A stretch of 64,000 bases of DNA from Amycolatopsis lurida (GTDB lineage Bacteria > Actinomycetota > Actinomycetes > Mycobacteriales > Pseudonocardiaceae), in assembly GCF_900105055.1 (NCBI RefSeq), contig NZ_FNTA01000004.1:7161501-7225500 (forward strand), in the 5' to 3' direction. Below the pieces are notes generated by a model. That model saw nothing but the letters and a program-made list of their open reading frames with translations, did no database searches and had not been told where the DNA came from. Position numbers and translations under genes: made by a program. Below, one piece after another: positions 49,142 through 57,308 of the stretch. Each line of letters begins with the position of its first letter. The first letter of the stretch is position 1.

Positions 49142-50096
49142 ACCGCGGCACGTACGCCGCGACGGTGTCGTCGTCGACTGGCTGCCGCAACCACGATCCC
49201 TGCCACCGGCGGTCACCGGTGCGCGCAAACCGCCGTCGCACGCGGCTCCGGTGAGAAAGCCTCTTTCCGTTTTGCGCCGGATCCACCGGACGTGGTGGCC
49301 GTTGATCGTGATCTCGGTGGCCTTAATGCTGTGCCTGACCCTGTTCGTGACGCCGTTCGCCCTCGAAACACGCGTTCTGCGCGGCACCCCGGCCCCCGGA
49401 TCGTCACCGCCCCGTCCGGCTGTGGCGGCGCAGCCGGTCGCCCGGCCCGCTGAATCCGCCGCCCTGCCGGACGGTGCGCCGGTCATCCCCGCGGGTTCGG
49501 GGAACTGGCGGGTGGTATCGGGCTCAGGTGAGCGCACGACACCGGGCTCCGCACGGGAACTGTCGTACACGGTGGAAATCGAAGAAGGTGTCGAGCACCC
49601 TTCGTTCGCCGCGGAGGTGGAGTCGATCCTCGCGGATCCGCGCGGCTGGAGCGGGCTCGGGCAGGTGTCGTTCCGCCGGGTCGACGGTATCGGCGCCGCG
49701 CCGTCGTTCCGGATCAGCTTGACCAGCCCCGACACGAGCCATCGCCCCGACCGCTGCGGTTTCGCCATCCCATACGAGTCGTCCTGCTATCTCACTCGCG
49801 ACCGCAGGGTCGTGATCAATCTCGCCCGCTGGGTGCGCGGCGCCCACGCTTACCAAGGCGATCTCGCGGGATACCACCGTTACGCGATCAACCACGAAGT
49901 CGGCCACGCGCTCGGCCACGGCCACGTCGGCTGCCCGGCCACCGGGGCGGCGGCGCCGGTGATGATGCAGCAGACGTTCGGACTGTCCAACACCTATGTC
50001 GCGGAGCTCAACCGCGCCGAGCCGGGAGCGGCGGCCAACGTCGCCGCGGACGGCGCCGTCTGCCGCCCGAATCCGTGGGTCGTCCCGGAACGCTGA
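49131..50096 (+). CDS. DUF3152 zinc-metalloprotease-like membrane protein
   Basis: 321 aa from TTG 49131, which overlaps the deacetylase stop; this start is not certain. A cytoplasmic basic segment, one membrane helix (WWPLIVISVALMLCLTLFVTPFAL), a Pro/Ala linker, then the DUF3152 domain: SYTVEIEEGVEHPSFAAEVESILADPRGWSGLGQVSFRRVD and YRYAINHEVGHALGHGHVGC, which has HExxH plus a third histidine (HEVGHALGHGH) as in metzincins. Cysteines (RCGF, SSCYL, VGCP, VCRP) fit an extracellular fold. Likely peptidase activity at the cell surface; substrate unknown. Confidence 0.85.
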   Translation: MRTEPRHVRRDGVVVDWLPQPRSLPPAVTGARKPPSHAAPVRKPLSVLRRIHRTWWPLIVISVALMLCLTLFVTPFALETRVLRGTPAPGSSPPRPAVAAQPVARPAESAALPDGAPVIPAGSGNWRVVSGSGERTTPGSARELSYTVEIEEGVEHPSFAAEVESILADPRGWSGLGQVSFRRVDGIGAAPSFRISLTSPDTSHRPDRCGFAIPYESSCYLTRDRRVVINLARWVRGAHAYQGDLAGYHRYAINHEVGHALGHGHVGCPATGAAAPVMMQQTFGLSNTYVAELNRAEPGAAANVAADGAVCRPNPWVVPER

Positions 50097-50540
50097 AACG
50101 CCGCTTCGGCCAGTGGGCGACCGTACACCGCGCCACCCTCGTCGACCTCCTGCGCTCGGCCGTGGCCGCACCGGCTCTGCGGCCGGGTACCTACGTGCAC
50201 CTGGGGCAACCCGATGGCACTGTGCTCCACAGTGGAGGGACCTCCACCGCGGATCTCTTGGTGGGCGCGGACGGCGTGCACAGCGTGACTCGGCGATCGG
50301 TCTGGCCACACATCCCGGGTGCGCGCTACGTCGGATACACCACCTGGCGTCTCATCGCGCCACCTCGCCCTGTCGAGGCGAGCGTGGAAACCTGGGGCAG
50401 GGGTGAGCGATTCGAGCAGGTGCCGATGCCCGACGGCCGCGTCTACTGCTACTTGATGGCCAGCGCCCCGAGCGGCTCCCGCGTGGGCCTGGACAGCCTG
50501 CGCGAGCGGTTCGCGGACTGGCACGTTGCCCTTGAGGAGC
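50097..50540 (+). pseudogene. FAD-dependent monooxygenase fragment
   Basis: The frame reads RRFGQWATVHRATLVDLLRSAV, TSTADLLVGADGVHSVTRRSVWPH and GYTTWRLIAPPRP, which is the middle of PHBH-type FAD monooxygenases (the DG motif in LVGADGVHSVTRR). The N-terminal GxGxxG nucleotide fold and the C-terminal GD motif are both missing. The fragment begins directly at the DUF3152 stop and runs into the next gene's leader. It is debris of a larger gene. Confidence 0.75.
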
Positions 50541-50604
50541 CATCGTCCTGGCCTGCTTCGTGTACCCGTATACAAGGTGTAGTCGTCTGCGGCATGGTGG
50601 AGGC

Positions 50605-51600
50605 GTGCGAACCCTTCTGGCCATACTCAGCGCCCTGTTCTTGCTTCCGGTGCTCGCCGGAACCGCCCATGCCTACGACAAGATCGCCGAGGCCGCGCCG
50701 GTGACGATGGTGGAGTCACCCGGCGGGGAGGGCGAGGTCCGCGCCCGGCTCGTGCTCGGCACGGTCACCGCGGGCACTTCACACAACCTGCGCAGTGAGA
50801 TCGAGGTCGGCGACGGCCGAGTGGACGGAGCGGTGTCCGCCATCGCGATCGGGCACAAGATCACCTGCCAGCTGGTTGGGGGCACGACGCTGCCGAACAC
50901 GGCGACCCAGCACGGGCAGATCTGGAGCGGCCAAAACCTGCTGCACGGCGGCGGCAGGGTCACGCTCGTCGCGCGCATGCTGTTCAAGCCGGCCGGCACG
51001 GGCAACTACGAGTGCCTGCTGCGAGCGTACGTCCTCAACGGGTACGCAGCCGGGCAGCCCGGCCAGCCCGGTCGCGAGACCGCCCGGTTGTACAGCGGCT
51101 TCATCGGGGACATCGACGGAGCCATCGGCCCCGAGGGCTTCGCGCAGACGTTCGGGTCCTCGCAGAACACCTTCCTTGGGATGGATGCGCCTGGCAAGCA
51201 GGTGAACCCGGTGGATTACACACCAGTGCCGGGAGCCACCAGGTTCCTCGCCACCACCGATCTCTTCGCCACGAGCTGTTACGGCGACGGTGGCAACGCC
51301 TGCCCGGACGGCACCACCTATCCGGGCAAGGCCAACACCGCGATGGTGCGGTTCCGGACGGTCGCGACGCCGTCCTCAGCCGCACCCGGCTGCGTAGCCC
51401 AGGCCACGCCCTCGGAAACCACGGCGGTGAGCGGGAATCTGCACCACCTGCGGCTCCTCGGGCAGCTGACGGTGACGCAGCCGGCCAGCGGGTGCGGGAC
51501 CTGGCGGATCAATGCCTTCGTGCAGGACAACGGCGGCACGCTGCCGTTCGTCATCCACGGCAACCCGTACTCGGTCACCTATGCCCGCCCGCCGGTCTGA
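50605..51600 (+). CDS. Secreted protein of unknown function
   Basis: 331 aa from GTG 50605 (GGTGGAGG upstream). Signal peptide VRTLLAILSALFLLPVLAGTAHA. The mature part looks like beta-rich domains: VEVGDGRVDGAVSAIAIGHKITCQLVGG, RVTLVARMLFKPAGTGNYECLLRAYVLNG, FLATTDLFATSCYGDGGNACPDGT and LHHLRLLGQLTVTQPASGCGTWRINAFVQDNGGTLPFVIHGNPYSVTYA. Several cysteine pairs suggest disulfides. Similar proteins are annotated only as hypothetical in actinomycetes. No enzymatic motif seen. Confidence 0.78.
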   Translation: MRTLLAILSALFLLPVLAGTAHAYDKIAEAAPVTMVESPGGEGEVRARLVLGTVTAGTSHNLRSEIEVGDGRVDGAVSAIAIGHKITCQLVGGTTLPNTATQHGQIWSGQNLLHGGGRVTLVARMLFKPAGTGNYECLLRAYVLNGYAAGQPGQPGRETARLYSGFIGDIDGAIGPEGFAQTFGSSQNTFLGMDAPGKQVNPVDYTPVPGATRFLATTDLFATSCYGDGGNACPDGTTYPGKANTAMVRFRTVATPSSAAPGCVAQATPSETTAVSGNLHHLRLLGQLTVTQPASGCGTWRINAFVQDNGGTLPFVIHGNPYSVTYARPPV

Positions 51601-52036
51601 CCATCGGTTCATGGTCGGCACCAAGAAGCACCGAAGTATCAACTGGGTTTGCCGCATAGCGCGATCGGCGCAGCCTCGTCCCGGAGAGAGGGTGCTGGTC
51701 GACCGCCCCGGCCTCGGGAGTCTTGGAGATTCGGAGGGCAACTGGCACTGCCGGACGCTCGCGCCTGAGCCGCAAGCACGAACGCATGCCGCTTGGCAGG
51801 CCTCCAGGCATGCGGCTCGCACCGCCCGGCTGCGCCTGATCGCCGGGGGCATGATGACTTCGCCGTGAGACAACCCATACCTTGTAGGTCTCGAAATCGG
51901 CTTCATTTTCTCGCTGACCACTTCGTCTCCGTTTCATTTATGAAGCGGAGACGAGACTGGGCCGGCTGAATAGTTGTCGTCGATACTGCCGAGACAGTTC
52001 GGGTCGTCGGCGCCTCGGGCGGGCTCCCCCCATTTC
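51601..52036. other. Gene-free stretch
   Basis: No gene recognised on either strand. It separates the secreted protein from the convergent peptidase gene and its terminator. Confidence 0.4.
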
Positions 52037-52083
52037 GTGAAGGCCACCTTCATTGCGTGAGACGTAATGAAGGTGGCCTTCAC
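52037..52083. terminator. Long palindromic terminator after the S33 peptidase
   Basis: A perfect 18-bp stem, GTGAAGGCCACCTTCATT (52037-52054) with AATGAAGGTGGCCTTCAC (52066-52083), and an 11-base loop; 13 bases beyond the minus-strand stop at 52097. The length and the 'GAAGGCCACCTTCA' theme suggest a dispersed hairpin used as a terminator. Confidence 0.85.
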
Positions 52084-52096
52084 TTGCTTGGACCGG

Positions 52097-53653
52097 TCAG
52101 GCTGGGTTGGGGAGCGGCATGCCGGGCACGCTCCGGTTCTCCGGGACCACGCCGTCGACCAGGTAGGCGTCGACGACCTCGTCCACGGCCGGGTTGCCGT
52201 ACCCGTAGATGCCGTGGTCACCTTCGCCGGTGACGGTCAGCAGCCGGGAGTTCTCGAACCCGGCGTGTGCCTTCCGGGCGCCTTCGATGGGCGTGGCCGG
52301 GTCGTTCGCCGACTGGACCATCACCACCGGCGGAACGCCCTTGCCGTTCACCGTGGGCAGCGGACGGGGCTGGTTCTCCCAGAAGATGCAGTTCTGAATG
52401 AACATCCAACCCCCGCCGTTCAGCAGCTTGCCCTGGTCGAGGAACTCTTGCGACCTGCGGATCACCGACTCCCGGTCGCCGGGCGTGGGGCTGTCGTTAC
52501 ACCGGACGGCGGTCAGCACGGCGAGCAGGGCGTCGAGGGGGTCCGGCTCGGCCGGTGCGGCCGCGATCGCCGCCCTGGCCTGCGCCTTGGCCTGCTCCGG
52601 CGCGTCGTTTCCGGTCAGCGTCTTGAGCTGGACCAGGAAGTCGGCCAGGGCCGGGAATGCCTTCTTGCTCTTGAGCAGGCCGGCGAAACGGCTGTCCAGG
52701 TCGACCGGGCCGACCTTCACGCCGTCGACCTCGACCGGATTGCGGGTCAGGGCGTACCGGACCGCCTCAAAGGTCTGCCGGACCTGTTCGCCGGTGACGC
52801 CGAGCCCGTAGCGGTCGTCGTGGGTCGCGGCCCAAGGCAGGAAGTCCTGCCGCCAGCGGCGTTCGTACCCCATGGGCTGCAGGTCGAACGACGCCGCCCA
52901 CGTCGAAGTGAAGTCGACCGACGAGTCCAGCACGAACCGGCCGACGCGGTCGGGGAACCTTTGGGCGTAGTGCGCGCCGAGCCAGGTGCCCGCCGAGTAG
53001 CCGATCCAGTTGATCTTCTCCCGGCCGAGCAGGACCCGCAGCAGGTCCAGGTCCTTGGTGTTGTGGAAGGTGTCGACGAACCTGCCGAGTTCGCCGGAGG
53101 TCTGCTCGCAGGTCTTCGTGAACAGCTCCACCGTGTCCAGGAGCAGGTCCAGATTGCGCGGGTCGCGGTCGCGCGGGTCGCGGTTCTCACCTTGGCCCGC
53201 TCCGCCGCACGAGATGTTCGTGCTCCTGCCGGTGCCGCGGGTGTCGATGCCGATGATCTCCTGGTGTACACGCAGCTTGGCCTGCTTGCTCAGCGAGGCG
53301 GGGAACGAGCGGCCCGGCCCACCGGGACCGCCCGGGTTGGTGAGCACCGATGCCGTCGTCTCACCGGTGGACTTCAGCCTGCTGATCGCGATCGTCACGT
53401 CCTGCCGGTCGTCCGGGCGATCCCAGTTGCGCGGGGACGCGAACGTCGCGCACTCGAGGATCTTCGCCGTCTCCGGTTTATCCGGCACATCCTCAGCGGT
53501 GCACTGACGCCACGCCAGGTCCTGTTCGGTGTAGCGCGCCGGGATGCCGGTGGTGTTCACTGTGCCGGGGTTCGCCAGCGCGGGGGTCATTCCCGCGAGC
53601 AGTCCGCCCGCGACCGCGGGGATCACCACGGCGAGCCGCAATCTTTTGTACAT
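52097..53653 (-). CDS. Secreted tripeptidyl aminopeptidase-like protease (S33, alpha/beta hydrolase)
   Basis: 518 aa. Signal peptide MYKRLRLAVVIPAVAGGLLAGMTPALA. Family blocks: LTNPGGPGGPGRSFPASLS (oxyanion region), IIGIDTRGTGRSTNISCGG, nucleophile Ser220 in NWIGYSAGTWLGAHYAQRFPDRVGRFVLDSSVDF, PPVVMVQSANDPATPIEGARKA (acid Asp) and GDHGIYGYGNPAVDEVVDAYLVDG (His). These match Streptomyces tripeptidyl aminopeptidases, which remove N-terminal tripeptides from secreted proteins. It appears monocistronic, with terminator hairpin at 52037-52083. Confidence 0.93.
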   Translation of the reverse strand: MYKRLRLAVVIPAVAGGLLAGMTPALANPGTVNTTGIPARYTEQDLAWRQCTAEDVPDKPETAKILECATFASPRNWDRPDDRQDVTIAISRLKSTGETTASVLTNPGGPGGPGRSFPASLSKQAKLRVHQEIIGIDTRGTGRSTNISCGGAGQGENRDPRDRDPRNLDLLLDTVELFTKTCEQTSGELGRFVDTFHNTKDLDLLRVLLGREKINWIGYSAGTWLGAHYAQRFPDRVGRFVLDSSVDFTSTWAASFDLQPMGYERRWRQDFLPWAATHDDRYGLGVTGEQVRQTFEAVRYALTRNPVEVDGVKVGPVDLDSRFAGLLKSKKAFPALADFLVQLKTLTGNDAPEQAKAQARAAIAAAPAEPDPLDALLAVLTAVRCNDSPTPGDRESVIRRSQEFLDQGKLLNGGGWMFIQNCIFWENQPRPLPTVNGKGVPPVVMVQSANDPATPIEGARKAHAGFENSRLLTVTGEGDHGIYGYGNPAVDEVVDAYLVDGVVPENRSVPGMPLPNPA

Positions 53654-53903
53654 AAACCGCCCCTTGGTTCAAAATAGCCGATTCACTACGTCACGAGGAG
53701 TAGTTGAACCCATGCCCCTGGGGCATGCTCAAGGAAATCAGTGAAGATTCCGCTCAAAGACCGCCTTGATTCCGGCACGGGTCACCCGCTCGTTGTCCGA
53801 CAGACGAGAGCCTCGAGCAGGGCGTCCGACGATCTCTTGTCGTCGCCACGGATCCGGGCAGTCGCCGATGACCTGATCAGACCGACGCTCGACGCACCCA
53901 CCA
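53654..53903. other. Upstream region of the S33 peptidase
   Basis: Contains an A/T-richer segment near 53655-53705 (TTCAAAATAGCCGATTCACTACG) likely to include the promoter, and CCATGCCCCTGGGGCATG (53710-53727), a near-perfect small palindrome. No gene supported. Confidence 0.4.
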
Positions 53904-54170
53904 ATGTCGCACGGCGCGGCGGTGGCGCCTCGTGATCGAAGCACCGGGACAACACTGTGGTTCGAGTTCGTGACGTCTCCGGCGGGGAAGACGGTCCCCG
54001 GCGGCCTCCTCACGGGTGCGAACTGGATGTCGGCAGTTCATCCGGGTCGGCTGCGACTCGATGAGGAGCTCTACCGGAGCGCGTTCACCGAAGCCGGTGT
54101 GGAGCTGACCGACCTTCGCCGGATCCCCAGGCCTGACACCGACTATCCGGAGATTTGGGCACACGTTTGA
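53904..54170 (+). CDS. Possible small protein or gene fragment, unknown
   Basis: An 88-codon frame from ATG 53904. The stretch LWFEFVTSPAGKTVPGGLLTGANWMSAVHPGRLRLDEELYRSAFTEAGVELTDLRRIPRPDTDYPEIWAHV has a balanced, protein-like composition with aromatic residues, unlike the surrounding shadow frames. There is no good ribosome-binding site, and the first dozen residues look non-native. I recognise no family. It may be the C-terminal piece of a lost gene. Confidence 0.3.
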   Translation: MSHGAAVAPRDRSTGTTLWFEFVTSPAGKTVPGGLLTGANWMSAVHPGRLRLDEELYRSAFTEAGVELTDLRRIPRPDTDYPEIWAHV

Positions 54171-54723
54171 GCAGTCGGGCATGACCGGTTCACGAATCGA
54201 GGCGGCTGCTTGCAAGGGGACGGCATCGCCCTGCCGGCGATCGATCAAAGACGCCTGCCCCACGCTCAGCTCACCTTGCGCCTGACAAGCGCCCACCGGA
54301 GCGTTCGGTACGCACTGTCGGCTCGCGAGCACGGTTCGGCAGTCGACCGGGTCCAGGAAGACGCCGAACTCCTCGTCCGAACCAGGCCGACCTCTTCGGA
54401 TTCTCACACAGTGCAACACCGGCGCCCTCGCGACCGCAGGAGCGGTTACCGCACTGCCCGTCGTCAAACGTCTCGCCGGAAAGGGCGTCCTCGGGCGGTC
54501 ATCGTCGACGAGACACGTCCGTTGCTGCCGGGGTGTAGCCGTCTGCGCGGTAGGCCCACCCAACGGTCCGTGGGCCTGCGCTGTGGACAAGTGCGGCCGT
54601 TCGTCGCAGGGCGTTGGGTCGGATGGGTCAACATCGGTGTCAGCGGCGGGGGTCGCGTTTGATCAGTGTCGGATAGGGGCATCACGGTCTCGTCGTAGTT
54701 CGTTCTACCTGGGGAGTCGATCA
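54171..54723. other. Gene-free stretch
   Basis: No gene, hairpin or repeat recognised. Frames on both strands are Arg/Thr/Pro-rich shadows. The last bases hold the GGGGAG site of the small membrane protein. Confidence 0.4.
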
Positions 54724-54948
54724 GTGGCGTACAAGGTGAAACCCTCCAAACCCGTCGCCGTGTTCAGTGCCGTGGGCGGTCTGGCGGTGCTGGTGTTCGT
54801 TCTGGTCAACGGAATCGGCCGCGGCAACGGCTTCATCTGGCTGTGGGCGGCTCTCTGCGTCGGGGTGGTGGGTTTCAACCTGTGGGCGGCGTTCAGCAAA
54901 CGAGGCGCCACCGAGGTCGTCGAACGTCAACACGCGGACAAGCCCTGA
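54724..54948 (+). CDS. Small two-helix membrane protein
   Basis: 74 aa from GTG 54724 (CTGGGGAGTCGATCA upstream). VAYKVKPSKP, helix 1 VAVFSAVGGLAVLVFVLVNGI, a short loop GRGNG, helix 2 FIWLWAALCVGVVGFNLWAAF, then a charged tail SKRGATEVVERQHADKP. This is a common architecture among conserved actinomycete membrane proteins without an assigned role. The start is well supported by the spacing of the ribosome-binding site. Confidence 0.75.
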   Translation: MAYKVKPSKPVAVFSAVGGLAVLVFVLVNGIGRGNGFIWLWAALCVGVVGFNLWAAFSKRGATEVVERQHADKP

Positions 54949-55410
54949 ATCGACGGAACTGGCAGATCTCTGCGCCACGCGGCAACCTGTGGTTCACTTC
55001 GTCCCACGAGGACAGTCCGTCGAAGTGGTGGATGTGGCGGCGATGAAGGCTGATAGCACGTCAGCTGCGCCCGCATCCAGCGGCCCGGCGCTACGGCTGG
55101 TTTGAGTTTCCTGCCCCCGTTCGACCCTGGGCCCGGCAAGGGTTACCTCGTCGTCCACGACACCACGGGCCAGGCGCAGTCCGCCAGTCGGACTCGGTGG
55201 CGCATTATGGCGTGACACGTGGTGATCCACACCAAACCGAAGGTCCTCACTCCAAGATCATCCGACTACGTGTCCCCACGTTCGCAACCTCCCGGGCAGC
55301 ACGCCTAGCACGTTGGGAGGTCTCGCGCGAGGTGACCAGCCGACCCGGTGGGTTGGTAGGCGCACGCCACCCGCGGGCAAAGCCGGGTTCCGCCAGGTGT
55401 TCTCGGTGGT
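54949..55410. other. Gene-free stretch
   Basis: No supported gene. Several short frames show no family pattern. The stretch ends at the terminator of the SDR operon. Confidence 0.4.
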
Positions 55411-55443
55411 GATGGGGGCCGGTGAGGAACACCGGCCCCCATC
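55411..55443. terminator. Hairpin terminator downstream of the SDR operon
   Basis: GATGGGGGCCGGTG (55411-55424) pairs perfectly with CACCGGCCCCCATC (55430-55443), 5-base loop, 82 bases beyond the minus-strand stop at 55526. Confidence 0.85.
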
Positions 55444-55525
55444 AGCCACCCGTCCGCAGCCAGGGTCAAGGCGGAATGATGCTCGCCGACGGAACCCTGC
55501 CGCCCTCGTTCGCGCGGGGCCGTCT

Positions 55526-56290
55526 TTACTGGGCTGCGGGGATTCCTTGGCCGATCCCGCCGTCGATGGTGAGTCTGGCGCCGGTGGTGAAGGTCGCGTC
55601 GAAGGCGAGGAACAGCACGGCCGCGGCGACTTCTTCGACGGTGCCGTGCCGCTTCATCGGGGTTGCCATGTCTCCCATTTCCCTGAAGGAGTCCCGATCG
55701 TCGTCGGTCAACCCGGCGATACCCATTGTCGGGGTGTCGATGAAGCCGGGGCTGACCACGTTCACCCGGATGTTCCTGGGCAGCAGCGCGTGGGCGATTC
55801 CTTTGGCGAACGCACGGACCGCGGCTTTCGCTCCGGAGTAGACGGTCAGGGTGTCTGTTCCGCCTTCGTCGGCGATGGAGGTGGTGAAGACGATCGAGCC
55901 ACCGTCACGGATGAGGGGAGTCAGTCGCTGGGTGGTGAAGAACGCCCCCTTGGTGTTGGTGTCGAAGCTTTGGTCGTAGGACGCTTCGGTCACCTGGTCG
56001 AAGGGTTCGAGTTTGGCGAGTCCGATGTTGACGAACACGAAGTCGATCCGGCCGAGCTTTTCTTCGACGAGGTCACCGAGCGCGTGGATGTCGGCCATGC
56101 TGGTGGCATCGGAGCGGACCACGTGGGCTGCCGGGGACGCGACTTCGGCCCGCGCGGTTTCGATGTTCTTCTCGTTGCGGCCCGTCAGCAAGACTTCCGC
56201 GCCACCGTCGAGAAGGGTCTTGACGACCGCGAGTCCCATGCCGTGCGTTCCGCCCGCTACGACAGCCTTCTTGCCCGAATACTCGTTCAT
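55526..56290 (-). CDS. SDR-family NAD(P)-dependent oxidoreductase
   Basis: 254 aa classical SDR. Cofactor motif VAGGTHGMGLAV (residues 11-22), NIG at 88-90 replacing the usual NNAG, catalytic Ser138, Tyr151 and Lys155 (TTSIADEGGTDTLTVYSGAK), and C-terminal FLAFDATFTTGARLTIDGGIGQG. The arginine after the second strand (LLTGRNE) favours NADP(H). It lies 3 bases after the reductase at 56294 on the same strand. Probably reduces a ketone or oxidises an alcohol of a small molecule; substrate unknown. Confidence 0.92.
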   Translation of the reverse strand: MNEYSGKKAVVAGGTHGMGLAVVKTLLDGGAEVLLTGRNEKNIETARAEVASPAAHVVRSDATSMADIHALGDLVEEKLGRIDFVFVNIGLAKLEPFDQVTEASYDQSFDTNTKGAFFTTQRLTPLIRDGGSIVFTTSIADEGGTDTLTVYSGAKAAVRAFAKGIAHALLPRNIRVNVVSPGFIDTPTMGIAGLTDDDRDSFREMGDMATPMKRHGTVEEVAAAVLFLAFDATFTTGARLTIDGGIGQGIPAAQ

Positions 56291-56293
56291 CGT

Positions 56294-57187
56294 CTACTCC
56301 TGGGGTTTCTTGATCAGGTCGACCATTCCGGCGAGGTCGCGGTCGTGGGCAGGCCGGCCGATGAGGTCTCGCAGGGGGACGAACAGGTGGGAGAGCAGCG
56401 CTTTGTCGACGTTCTGGGCGTTGCTGGCCGTGACGATGTTGGCGATGGCCACCGCCTGCATGTCCGGTGGGGAAGCGGATTCCTCGCCCGCCTGCGTGCC
56501 GGTGTCGTTTTGTTCGGCGAGCAGGGGTAACGCGACGGTCGTCGCGGTCAGCCAGGGGGCCAGCAGGGACGAGGCGAATTCCGTGAGATCGGCCTTCTCC
56601 GTGCGGACGAGGGCGAGTGCGTGGCTCGCCCCCGCGAACTGGCCGTACATCGCGCTGAGCAGGGCCAGGTCGTAGAGCGACGCCAAGCCGTGGTCGGCGC
56701 CGACGTACCTGGCGGTGCCCAGCCGGTTCAGCGTCCCCTCGTACTGGTCGAAGACAGGCCGTGAGCCGCTGTAGAGCACGCGGGCTTCGGGCCGGCCGAT
56801 CATCGCGGGCACGGCCATGATGCCGCCGTCGAGGTAGTCGGCGCCGCGCCCTCTCGCCCAGCCGGCGGTCTCGCGAGCCTGGTCCGGAGTGCCGTTGGTG
56901 AGGTTCACCAGTGCTCGACCGGCCAAGGTGTCGCCCACCGGCTCGAGAATCTCGTGCAGGACCGGGTAGTCCAGCAGACAGACGACCACGATCGGGCTCG
57001 CCGTGACCGCCTCGGTGATCGTGGCCGCCTGGATCGCGCCGTCCGCGACGAGGCTGTCGGCTTTGCCCGCCGAGCGGTTCCAGACGGTGGTGGGGTGGCC
57101 TGCGGCCAGGAAGGCGGCGGCCAGCGCCTTGCCCATCGCACCGAGACCGATGACCGTCACTGGGACGGGTTCTTCGTGTTCGTTCAC
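56294..57187 (-). CDS. NADPH-dependent imine-reductase-like / 3-hydroxyisobutyrate dehydrogenase-family protein
   Basis: 297 aa. N-terminal Rossmann motif VTVIGLGAMGKALAAAFLAAGHPTTVWNRSAGKAD (residues about 10-44; the NRS after the second strand fits NADP), and LVNLTNGTPDQARETAGWARGRGADYLDGGIMAVPAMIG, which replaces the catalytic GG-S-K pattern of hydroxyacid dehydrogenases and is characteristic of imine reductases. The C-terminal helices would form the intertwined dimer. It forms an operon with the SDR and is divergent from the SARP regulator. Confidence 0.88.
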   Translation of the reverse strand: MNEHEEPVPVTVIGLGAMGKALAAAFLAAGHPTTVWNRSAGKADSLVADGAIQAATITEAVTASPIVVVCLLDYPVLHEILEPVGDTLAGRALVNLTNGTPDQARETAGWARGRGADYLDGGIMAVPAMIGRPEARVLYSGSRPVFDQYEGTLNRLGTARYVGADHGLASLYDLALLSAMYGQFAGASHALALVRTEKADLTEFASSLLAPWLTATTVALPLLAEQNDTGTQAGEESASPPDMQAVAIANIVTASNAQNVDKALLSHLFVPLRDLIGRPAHDRDLAGMVDLIKKPQE

Positions 57188-57308
57188 TCACAACTCCATT
57201 CGGGTCCGTGCACACGACCCTGGTGGCGGCGACCCCCGGCCCGGTCTAGCTTTGGCCTAGATCGGGAGCGCGCCCATCCCGAGGCGGTTCGCCGGTTACC
57301 GTGGTGCC

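Noticed and set aside
51376..51921. Minus-strand gene opposite the end of the secreted protein
   Set aside because: It overlaps a well-supported coding region, and its composition (Cys/Arg-rich) looks like a shadow.
54171..54660. Gene upstream of the small membrane protein
   Set aside because: Frames on both strands lack starts with ribosome-binding sites or any recognisable pattern.
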